Part shown: positions 55,253-62,429 of the stretch, piece by piece | Numbering within the stretch: position 1 is the first letter of the stretch | Layout: each line of letters opens with the position of its first letter | Source: Dendronalium phyllosphericum CENA369 | Lineage (GTDB): Bacteria; Cyanobacteriota; Cyanobacteriia; Cyanobacteriales; Nostocaceae | Assembly (NCBI RefSeq): GCF_016056275.1 | Contig: NZ_JAECZA010000233.1 | Location: 1 to 62,429, forward strand | Direction: 5' to 3' | DNA: 62,429 bases | Program-made: the position numbers and the translations under genes | The notes under the pieces: model-generated | Seen by the model: the letters and a program-made list of their open reading frames with translations, nothing else | Database searches by the model: none | Told to the model about the DNA's origin: nothing

Positions 55253-57892
55253 ATGTTTATCAGACTACAATATCCCGCTGTTTGCGGGTTAATATCTGTT
55301 GCTTCTCTAACTTTAGCCAATCCAGCATATTCTGAACAACCGTTAGTCAAAAAAACTTTAGTACGCTCAGGTGAAGTCTTCCAAGAAATTCAAACATTGA
55401 ATCAGCTACAGCTTCCTAAAACTAATACTTCATATTTATGGAGAGTACCCAGACAGAATAAATTTCCTGAACTTAGTCAAGTAACTACAGATGTGATATT
55501 AGTTACGGATGTGAAGGTTAACTCTACTGATAAAGGGATAGAGTTAGTTTTAGTCACAGCTAATTCTCTTAAATTACAAATTTTACCAAAAACTGAGGGT
55601 AATTCCTATATTGCAGATATCCCTAATGCCAGGTTGCAACTAAGAAGTGGGGATTTTAGACAATCAAAGCCAGTAGCCGGAATTTCAGAAGTAACAGTTG
55701 CAAATGTAAATGCGAACACATTGCGAGTAACGGTGACTGGGGAAATGGGTGCGCCTGCGGTGGAGTTGTTTGATAGTACAAAAGAGGGTTTAGTTTTTGG
55801 AGTGACTCCTAGTACTTCTACAGCTCAACAGCCAACAACAACGCCAGAACAAAAACCATCTACAACAGAGCCAGAAAAGCCCATTGAGTTAAATGTGACT
55901 GCTCCACCGAATGTAAATTATCGGGTACCAGATGCAACTACTGCAACGAAAACAGATACACCATTGCGTGATATTCCCGCTTCAGTTCAGGCGATTCCTC
56001 AGCAGGTTATCGAAGACCAACAACCGCGTAACTTAATTGGGATACTCTCAAATGCTGGCGTTGTCCAAAATAATTTTTCATCTCGAGTTGCAGACACTTT
56101 TTCTATTCGAGGTTTTAGAGCTAGAAACGTTTATAGGAACGGCATCAAAGACCGCTTTGCAGATGGTGCTGCTTTATCAAGTTCGCTGACAAATATAGAT
56201 AGAGTAGAAGTTGTTAGAGGGCCAAACTCTGTAATTTATGGTCAAGTCAATCCCGGTGGGATCATTAATATAGTTACTAAAAAGCCTTTGAGTCAACCTT
56301 ACTATGCCTTAGAGGTAAGGCGTGGTGCTTATGATCTTTTTGAACCTTCACTTGACCTTTCTGGTCCTGTGACAAAAGATGGCAGTCTGTCGTATCGTTT
56401 AAACACTTCTTACAGAACCGCACAAGACTTTACTGATTTTTATCATGAAAAGCGTTTTTTCGTTTCGCCTGTTGTTAATTGGCGTATAGGGAAAAATACA
56501 AATCTAACTTTTGATTCAGAATATGAAGACATACAACAGTCGCTAGGTACTGGTTCTGAGCAGATTGCTAGTGCAACTATACTTCCTAACCCAAATGGCA
56601 AAATCCCTATTAACCGTTATTTAGGGGAACCGACTGATTTCTTTAACCGCCAGCTTAATAGATATAATTACAATCTAGAACATCGTTTTAACGATAACTG
56701 GTCTATTAGTAATTCATTTCAAGCTGCATTTTTAACCCTTGATTTACGTGAAACAGCTGTTACCAGTCTACTGGAAGCAGACAACCGCACTGTCGAAAGA
56801 AGACAGACTATTTTCCCAAAGCCAACAGAGTATGAAGATTACACTTTAGATACTCATGTTATTGGTGATTTCAACACTGGTAGTATAAAACATAAACTTT
56901 TGGTGGGGTTTGACTTATTTAGACAAACCCAAAGTATTAATATACTTAGAAGATCTGTGGCCCCTCTTGATGTTTTTAACCCAGTGTATGGTCAACCACT
57001 AGGTGAGACTTTTGGAAGACTTGATCTCTACTTTAGAGATGATGCTTTAGGCTTTTATCTTCAAGACCAAGTGACACTTGCCAATAACCTCAAACTACTT
57101 GTGGGTGGACGTTATGACTTGGTAGAGAATGAGTTTGCTAATCGGATTGCTTCAACGGCGAGTGTCCAGTCTGATTCTGCCTTTAGTCCAAGGGTAGGCA
57201 TAGTTTATCAACCCATAGCGCCTGTCTCACTCTACGCCAGCTATAGCCGCTCTTTTGAACAAGAAACGGGTGCAGATAAAAATGACAACCTTTTTAAACC
57301 ACGGCTGGGTACTCAGTATGAAGTGGGCGTTAAGACTGATTTATTCGATAACAAACTCTCAGCAACACTTGCTTTATATCAACTGACACTAACTAACATT
57401 TTAACTACCGATCCTACCGATCCCGATTATAGTGTGCAAACAGGAGAACAAAGAAGTCGGGGAGTAGAACTGAGTGTCACCGGAGAGATTCTTCCCGGTT
57501 GGAATGTGATTGGCTTCTACGGTTATACAGACGCACGCATTACCAAAGACAATGATCTTCCAGTCGGGAGTCGAGTAGAAGGAGTACCAGAGCATGTCGC
57601 TAGTTTGTGGACAACTTACACCTTTGGTACTGGCTCTCTCAAAGGTTTTGGAGGTGGAATTGGCTTTAACTACGTTGGAGATAATAAGCCAGATAGTTTG
57701 GATACATATACGATCCCAAGCTACTTTCTCACCAATGCAGCTCTGTACTATCGTCAGAATAACTTTAGCATTGGACTCAACTTGAATAACATATTTAATG
57801 TTCGATATTATGAAGCAAGCTTTGACTATCTCCAAAGAATTATTCCTGGTCGTCCGTATACAGCAGAGTTGTCAGTGAAGTGGGAATTTTAA
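55253..57892 (+). CDS. TonB-dependent siderophore-type receptor with AMIN domain, 879 aa (copy 3)
   Basis: Signal peptide (YPAVCGLISVASLTLANPAYSE), AMIN domain, TonB-box-like IELNVTA, plug (DIPASVQAIPQQVIEDQQPR, VVRGPNSVIYGQVNPGGIINIVTKKPL) and barrel ending in WEF. More diverged from copies 1 and 2 than they are from each other. The start ATG at 55253 is preferred to GTG at 55238. Its stop overlaps the next start (TAATG). Confidence 0.93.
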   Translation: MFIRLQYPAVCGLISVASLTLANPAYSEQPLVKKTLVRSGEVFQEIQTLNQLQLPKTNTSYLWRVPRQNKFPELSQVTTDVILVTDVKVNSTDKGIELVLVTANSLKLQILPKTEGNSYIADIPNARLQLRSGDFRQSKPVAGISEVTVANVNANTLRVTVTGEMGAPAVELFDSTKEGLVFGVTPSTSTAQQPTTTPEQKPSTTEPEKPIELNVTAPPNVNYRVPDATTATKTDTPLRDIPASVQAIPQQVIEDQQPRNLIGILSNAGVVQNNFSSRVADTFSIRGFRARNVYRNGIKDRFADGAALSSSLTNIDRVEVVRGPNSVIYGQVNPGGIINIVTKKPLSQPYYALEVRRGAYDLFEPSLDLSGPVTKDGSLSYRLNTSYRTAQDFTDFYHEKRFFVSPVVNWRIGKNTNLTFDSEYEDIQQSLGTGSEQIASATILPNPNGKIPINRYLGEPTDFFNRQLNRYNYNLEHRFNDNWSISNSFQAAFLTLDLRETAVTSLLEADNRTVERRQTIFPKPTEYEDYTLDTHVIGDFNTGSIKHKLLVGFDLFRQTQSINILRRSVAPLDVFNPVYGQPLGETFGRLDLYFRDDALGFYLQDQVTLANNLKLLVGGRYDLVENEFANRIASTASVQSDSAFSPRVGIVYQPIAPVSLYASYSRSFEQETGADKNDNLFKPRLGTQYEVGVKTDLFDNKLSATLALYQLTLTNILTTDPTDPDYSVQTGEQRSRGVELSVTGEILPGWNVIGFYGYTDARITKDNDLPVGSRVEGVPEHVASLWTTYTFGTGSLKGFGGGIGFNYVGDNKPDSLDTYTIPSYFLTNAALYYRQNNFSIGLNLNNIFNVRYYEASFDYLQRIIPGRPYTAELSVKWEF

Positions 57893-58902
57893 TGAGAACA
57901 ACTCATTGGTTAGCCAAGTGTTTTGTCATATGCCTGCCCCTTTTAGGATTGCTTGCTGTGGTAGTGTGGCTAGACGGTTGTTTCTTTTTTAATTACCCAA
58001 AAGTTAGCGATTCTAAGAGTGTTTCTTCTTTAAGTCAGGTTCGAGTCGTTCAGCACTTTATGGGTAAGACAATAGTTCCTGCTTATCCTCAACGAGTTGT
58101 TGTGCTTGGTGGTCGTTGTTTAGAAAATGCTTTGGCGTTGGGGATCAAACCTATAGCTGCCTCAAAGTTATTTGTCTCGCAATTACAGCGATTAGTAGGT
58201 CCGCTATCAGGTATTGAAGATGTAGATTGGCTCTCTCCTAGTATCGAAAAAGTCTTGTTTCTCAAACCAGACCTAATTCTTGGTATGCATTTTCATCAAG
58301 ATATTTATCCACTGTTATCACACATTGCACCCACTGTTTTGGCTCCTCCTGGAGCCAGTGGAGCTTGGAAAGAATCTTTTGCTTTCACAGCCCGTGTTCT
58401 GGGTAAAACTAAAACAGCCCAACAGGTAATGGATAATTATTATGCACGTTTAACACAGTTTAAAGCCAAAATGGGCGATCGCCTCAACACAACTTTAGTC
58501 TCGGTTGCCGAATTGCGTACTGATGCACTTTGGCTGTGGGCGAAGGCAAGTTTTTCAGGAGTTATTCTTAAAGATGCGGGTATTGCACGTCCTGACTCTC
58601 AAACTTTGGATAGTCAAGCAACCCTAAGTTTAGGGGGTGGCCCTGCTGCATACGCTTTATCAGAGGAACTCATGAGTGAATTAGATGGGGATATTTTATT
58701 TCTAGTATCAGAAGACGCACTGGGCAAAAGGGATTTATACCCAATACTTAAGCAACTCAAAGCAAAACCGTTGTGGTCAAAGTTGAAAGTTGTCCAACAG
58801 GAAAAAGTTCATGAGGTGGGGTTTTACTGGGTTCAGTTTGGCCCCCTTGCAGCCAATCGGATGATAGACGATTTGGAGCAATATTTAGTTAAACAGCAAT
58901 AA
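57892..58902 (+). CDS. FecB/FhuD-type siderophore-binding lipoprotein, 336 aa (copy 3)
   Basis: Lipobox-like LDGC after a hydrophobic N-terminus; conserved HFMGKTIVPAYPQRVVVLG, KPDLILGMHFHQD, LSHIAPTVLAPP and PLWSKLKVVQQEKVHEV. Coupled to the receptor by a TAATG overlap. No intact permease or ATPase lies in this cluster, so it may use the permeases at 34-36 kb. Confidence 0.88.
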   Translation: MRTTHWLAKCFVICLPLLGLLAVVVWLDGCFFFNYPKVSDSKSVSSLSQVRVVQHFMGKTIVPAYPQRVVVLGGRCLENALALGIKPIAASKLFVSQLQRLVGPLSGIEDVDWLSPSIEKVLFLKPDLILGMHFHQDIYPLLSHIAPTVLAPPGASGAWKESFAFTARVLGKTKTAQQVMDNYYARLTQFKAKMGDRLNTTLVSVAELRTDALWLWAKASFSGVILKDAGIARPDSQTLDSQATLSLGGGPAAYALSEELMSELDGDILFLVSEDALGKRDLYPILKQLKAKPLWSKLKVVQQEKVHEVGFYWVQFGPLAANRMIDDLEQYLVKQQ

Positions 58903-58930
58903 ACTATTTGAAAGTTTTTTAAGAGGGATT

Positions 58931-59590
58931 ATGTTGAACTTGAGTGCAATTAGTAATGCAACTATGCAGTCAATTCCTTATAAATGGATCGTATTTGAAA
59001 ATTTGCTTGACACTTCAGTACAATCTGAACTAGCAAATAGTTTTCCGACTACAAACTATAAAGAATATCATGCTAGAGACTTTGAGTTAGATGAATACCC
59101 GGAATATACATATAATGACTACAGGTTTTTTGCACGCTGCATTCTGGATGAAAGTAAGTACAAAGGTCTACAAGATATCAAGGATCTGAGTCTTAGTTGG
59201 CAAAAATTGATTGAAGAACTTCTCACTCCTGATTATCGAGAGGCAATGGAGCATCTTACTAATTTGGATTTGAAAAACCATTCACTAACAATTTATTTAA
59301 CACGACATGATTTAGGATTCTGGAACCGTCCTCATACAGATATCCCGCGTAAACATGTAACTCATCTTTTCTATCTCAATGAAGGATGGAACCCAGAGTG
59401 GGGAGGGTATTTTCGAGTTCTCAAAGATAATCAGACTACATCTGTAGTTAAAGAAGTTCCACCTTTGCCGCAATATTCTGTTGCTATTGTACGTTGCGAT
59501 CGCTCTTGGCACATGGTTTCTCCTATTTCCTTGAATGCAACTCAACACCGTCTGCATCTCCAGACTTGCTTTTGGTTGCCTGAGTCTTAG
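58931..59590 (+). CDS. 2-oxoglutarate/Fe(II)-dependent oxygenase-like protein, 219 aa (copy 2)
   Basis: Paralog of the protein at 13910. Iron ligands in RPHTD and RSWHMVSPI; WNPEWGGYFRVLKDN and a late HRLHLQTCF strand complete the core. 28 bases after the binding protein with AAGAGGG upstream, thus in one operon with the receptor. May hydroxylate a metallophore or its peptide; substrate unknown. Confidence 0.78.
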   Translation: MLNLSAISNATMQSIPYKWIVFENLLDTSVQSELANSFPTTNYKEYHARDFELDEYPEYTYNDYRFFARCILDESKYKGLQDIKDLSLSWQKLIEELLTPDYREAMEHLTNLDLKNHSLTIYLTRHDLGFWNRPHTDIPRKHVTHLFYLNEGWNPEWGGYFRVLKDNQTTSVVKEVPPLPQYSVAIVRCDRSWHMVSPISLNATQHRLHLQTCFWLPES

Positions 59591-59597
59591 ATTTTTG

Positions 59598-60029
59598 TTA
59601 AGCGTTGGCGCAGCCTCTTTCTGACTCAGGAATAAACTTGAGAGCAATCCCATTCATGCAGTAGCGTTGACCAGTAGGAGCTGGTCCATCGTTAAATACA
59701 TGACCTATATGACTACCGCAGCGACGACAATGCACCTCAGTTCTGGTCATATTATATGATTTGTCTATAGATGTACCAATTGCTCCTTCTATGGGAGCGA
59801 AAAAACTCGGCCAGCCTGTACCACTGCTAAATTTAGTATTAGATGTAAAAAGTGGTAGACTACAAGCCGCACATATATAAGTACCCTCTTTATCTTGCTT
59901 ATCTAGTGGGCTAGTACAAGCGCGTTCAGTTCCATGTTGACGCATTACTTCATACTGTTCTGGCGTTAAAATTGCACGCCACTCTTGTTCAGTTTTAGTG
60001 ATTTCAAACTCACTATTTGAAGTTGTCAT
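59598..60029 (-). CDS. msrB: Peptide methionine-R-sulfoxide reductase MsrB, 143 aa
   Basis: Repairs methionine-R-sulfoxide. Zn-binding CAAC and CRRC pairs (YICAACSLPL, VHCRRCGSHIGHVFNDGP), the GTGWPSF motif and catalytic Cys in GQRYCMNGIAL are all present. Complete length. Convergent with the oxygenase. It may be incidental to the V island. Confidence 0.95.
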   Translation of the reverse strand: MTTSNSEFEITKTEQEWRAILTPEQYEVMRQHGTERACTSPLDKQDKEGTYICAACSLPLFTSNTKFSSGTGWPSFFAPIEGAIGTSIDKSYNMTRTEVHCRRCGSHIGHVFNDGPAPTGQRYCMNGIALKFIPESERGCANA

Positions 60030-60493
60030 AACTGCCTCATAAAACTAACACGACTTATTTCATTCTAACTATTTGTGTAGTATACCAAAGTAGTTAGTAG
60101 ATTAAGACGATCGCATTTGAAGCGCTCGCCACAACCTACTTACTCTACCCGGATTATTCTATAGCAATTATGACATCCGACGATTTAATCACAGCGATCG
60201 CTTGTTTTTCCTCTTGAAGTTGGAGTTCTTCTACGGCTCCTTTAGTAATAATTTACGTAATACCAGATTTTTTGGTGAAAATTATAAATTAGTTTAACTA
60301 TTTTTCAGACTATTATCTGACACCTGCAAGATGATTTTACGCTTATAGTGTAGCAGGCTTCCTTCTTGCTCAAACTGCTGTAAAAGACGTGGGGTTTAAG
60401 TTATCCCTAATTTCTTCTGACCAGAGGCGGAGCTTTCCTTGCTCCGCTCCTGAATTCTAACTTGGTGAATTCTTCTTCAAAATGCAAAATTAT
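60030..60493. other. Gene-poor spacer
   Basis: No gene seen. Contains an inverted pair GGCGGAGC/GCTCCGCTCC near 60425-60447 that may serve as a terminator of the porin remnant. Confidence 0.35.
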
Positions 60494-61240
60494 TTAAAAA
60501 CGGAATGTAGTACGAACAACTCCTGTATAAATAGTGTCATTGTTGCTGTTATATTCTGGGTTAAATATCACAATTAACCCTGGTGTAATTGAGATATTGT
60601 TATTCACCTGATAGCGATATAGTCCTTCTAAATGAAAAGATGTATCGCTATCTTCACGACGATTACTTGTAGAAGTAAGAACAGCAGGGCCAAAGTCATT
60701 ACTCGTTACCTTGGGTGGTTGACCAAAGATTAAACCTGCCAAGTTACCCTTTTTACCTAAATCCAGGAAAGCTAAAGTGACCGCCCAGTTCCAAATGTCT
60801 GCTTTATCGCCTCTATTGACATTTGCGCCAGAATTAACCTCGGCGATCGCTTGAGTATACCCAACCCAACCAGAAACTACAAATTTGGGGTTAAAACGAT
60901 AACTAGTTTCTACTCCATAATGATTGGCTGAAGTGGCAATACCAGCACCAAATGGGGTATTTGCAAAAGCACTACCATAAGCCCCCGAAACCGTAACATC
61001 ATTATTACCACCACTAAAGTAAGAGTGTGCATAGCTCAAAGCCAGAGTAAAGTCTTTGTTAGGCTGGAATGCTAATTGAGCTAAAGCACCATAACTACCA
61101 TCAAATAGCCCTCTACCAGGAGTCGGGTCATTACCTCTTCTAGCAAGATAACCCCCAGATAAAGTAATTGTGTCGCTCAATTGAAAAATGGCACTCACTC
61201 CTGAACCTGTATTACTAGCAGAACCAGTGTTACTAGCGCA
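60494..61240 (-). pseudogene. OprB-like (iron-uptake porin) C-terminal fragment
   Basis: The frame reads barrel repeats typical of cyanobacterial SLH/OprB porins (NPKFVVSGWVGYTQAIAEVN, DIWNWAVTLAFLDLGKKG, SFHLEGLYRYQVNNNISITP) to a C-terminal TTFRF. The SLH domain and the first half are missing: upstream of about 61240 the sequence is unrelated and full of stops. Truncated relic. Confidence 0.8.
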
Positions 61241-61533
61241 CTTTATTACTAAATGTATTTATTAGAAAGTTTCAGAAAAATTATTTCTAAATATCCTAAA
61301 AATTACAATCAACTTTTCCTCATTTAGAGATAGTTATAAATATTAGCAAGTGCTTGATTTTCATTTATAAATTTCAGCAATTTGTCACTAATATAAATAC
61401 TAAGTGAATTGAATGCAGAGCAAATTTATGGGTAAAGAGAACACATATATATTCTCTGTACTCTACCAAATATTTTTTGGAATCAGGAGTAAACTATCAC
61501 TGAGCTAGTACTACTGGTTAATCTGTTATATTA

Positions 61534-61668
61534 TCAGCCTCGCTTGATATTGTTAGCTAGTTTCTTTCTCTTCAACCAGATTCCTGTCAAACTTATAATT
61601 GCTATTCCGTCAATGCTTGATGATTCAGGTACAGGAACCACACTTACTTTATCTAAGTAGATAAGTGC
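61534..61668 (-). pseudogene. PEP-CTERM protein C-terminal remnant
   Basis: The frame reads IYLDKVSVVPVPESSS, then a hydrophobic run (IDGIAIISLTGIWL), then KRKK, the sorting tail of PEP-CTERM proteins. Stops precede it in frame. The rest of 61241-62100 shows no gene; ATTACCA words repeat around 61960-62000. Confidence 0.6.
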
Positions 61669-62100
61669 CTAAAGTTATACTAGGATTTATAAAAAGGCTG
61701 GTAATTTTATAAACAAAGAGCCTGGGCTTTTTAGCTAATTTCATAAGATTTGATGACAAAATTTAACTCAATTTGGTAGTGATTAAGATGCTAGTGTTGA
61801 TATGAAGGCTAAAAGCTTCAATAGGATAAGTATCATCGCATAATTACTGCATAGGCAGATTTGGGAATTTTTAAAGATACTAGCGAATAAACCACCCAAC
61901 CGACGCAAATATCTGTCAGGTAGTAGATATCAATTATTATTGGTATTAAAAAAACACCTTATGTATTATTACCAGATTTTTAGATTATTACCAAATTTAT
62001 TGGTAATAAAACTCTGACAAAGTTGGGTTAGTATCGGCATGGTTCTTGGTAGCAGTCAGTCTTAAGTAGTAATTTGCGATTTTTTTACCCCCCCTTCGGG

Positions 62101-62205
62101 CAGGGCTGTTTCATTCCCTAAAAGACCTTTATTTACAAGCGTATCAGCTAAAAAAATCAGGTCGTTGAATAATCTAATTGGGTCGAAAACCAAGCGATCG
62201 CGTGC
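62101..62205. mobile_element. Partial MITE related to 53757-53962
   Basis: Begins CAGGGCTGTTTCATTCCCTA and follows the reverse complement of the first MITE (TTTACAAGCG, AAAAATCAGG, ATTGGG, GCGATCGCG) for about 100 bases, then ends without a second terminal repeat. Confidence 0.65.
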
Positions 62206-62410
62206 TTTAAGAATCTTGGACTACTTTGAGAAGATTTCTGATAAATTCGACCAAACTCCTAAGCTTGCTTATATCATCATCGCATCAGCGCTAGGGTTAG
62301 AGAGTCGTCTGCCTGAACTGCAATGGCGACTAAGCTACCCCAAGCTTGCAAAATGGTATGATGAATTTTCTGGGCGACCGTCCCTGCAAGTGACGAAACC
62401 AGAATATTAA
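62192..62410 (+). pseudogene. Glutathione S-transferase C-terminal fragment
   Basis: RILDYFEKISDKF, then LAYIIIASALGLESRLPEL and YPKLAKWYDEFSGRPSLQ are the end of a GST helical domain. The thioredoxin-like N-terminal half is gone, replaced by the MITE end. The open frame (from 62165) starts within MITE sequence. Probably a broken gene. Confidence 0.7.
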
Positions 62411-62429
62411 AGATAATGTTGACGGTTCT

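Overview
The window comes from a filamentous, very probably heterocyst-forming cyanobacterium of the Nostoc/Anabaena type. Supporting signs are the many GCGATCGC (HIP1) octamers, Nostoc-style GC-rich dispersed repeats and heptamer repeats, AMIN-domain TonB receptors, a coxBAC operon headed by two DUF2231 genes as in heterocyst-type oxidases, and a fused vnfDG gene. It is best read as a vanadium-diazotrophy island of about 60 kb.

Layout. (1) 1-1000: left edge with a probable group II intron end and a decayed transposase. (2) 997-8098 (minus): vnfN, vnfE, vnfK and vnfDG, the alternative vanadium nitrogenase and its cofactor scaffold. (3) 8.1-13.8 kb: a divergent control region, vnfH, a small Cys-containing unknown gene, the Mo-responsive repressor vnfR1, nifV (homocitrate synthase) and a small RHH regulator. 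(4) 13.9-22.3 kb: a 2OG-Fe(II) oxygenase, a nitroreductase, a PsiE-like protein and a DUF2231-DUF2231-coxB-coxA-coxC operon whose subunit II lacks the CuA ligands (quinol-oxidase/ARTO type). (5) 22.3-26.3 kb: attC-like site, PIN fragment, opine-dehydrogenase-family enzyme, second repressor vnfR2. (6) 26.4-40 kb: two TonB receptors, a hydrolase-fold protein without its nucleophile, and a FecB-FecC-FecD-FecE-FecB siderophore-type importer with an acyl-CoA-dehydrogenase-like flavoprotein. (7) 40-46 kb: an orphan nifE-like scaffold gene behind a copy of the vnfDG operators, two small paralogous proteins, an NDH-2 and small genes. (8) 46.3-49.8 kb: a third, deleted vnfR copy and vupABC, the vanadate importer. 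(9) 49.9-62.4 kb: IS debris, a TetR gene behind a copy of the vnf control region, a PEP-CTERM ModA-like protein, a fecE pseudogene split by a MITE, an AraC-TonB receptor-FecB-2OG oxygenase cluster, msrB, and remnants of a porin, a PEP-CTERM protein and a GST.

How it fits together. VupABC would import vanadate. Three TonB receptors and the Fec-type importer could bring in chelated metal (iron, or a vanadium-siderophore complex; this part is inference). VnfE/VnfN and NifV supply the cofactor, VnfH and VnfDGK form the nitrogenase, the ARTO oxidase and NDH-2 could protect or power it, and VnfR1/VnfR2 are the expected Mo-dependent repressors.

The most interesting signals are non-coding. A 32-nt motif aligns without gaps upstream of vnfH, vnfR1, vnfR2, the vnfR3 remnant before vupA, the cox operon and a spot upstream of the TetR gene. 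A separate TAGACAG-type operator block is copied in front of vnfDG, the orphan nifE-like gene and between TetR and modA. VnfH itself carries unusual substitutions at nucleotide-site residues. All alignments were made by eye.
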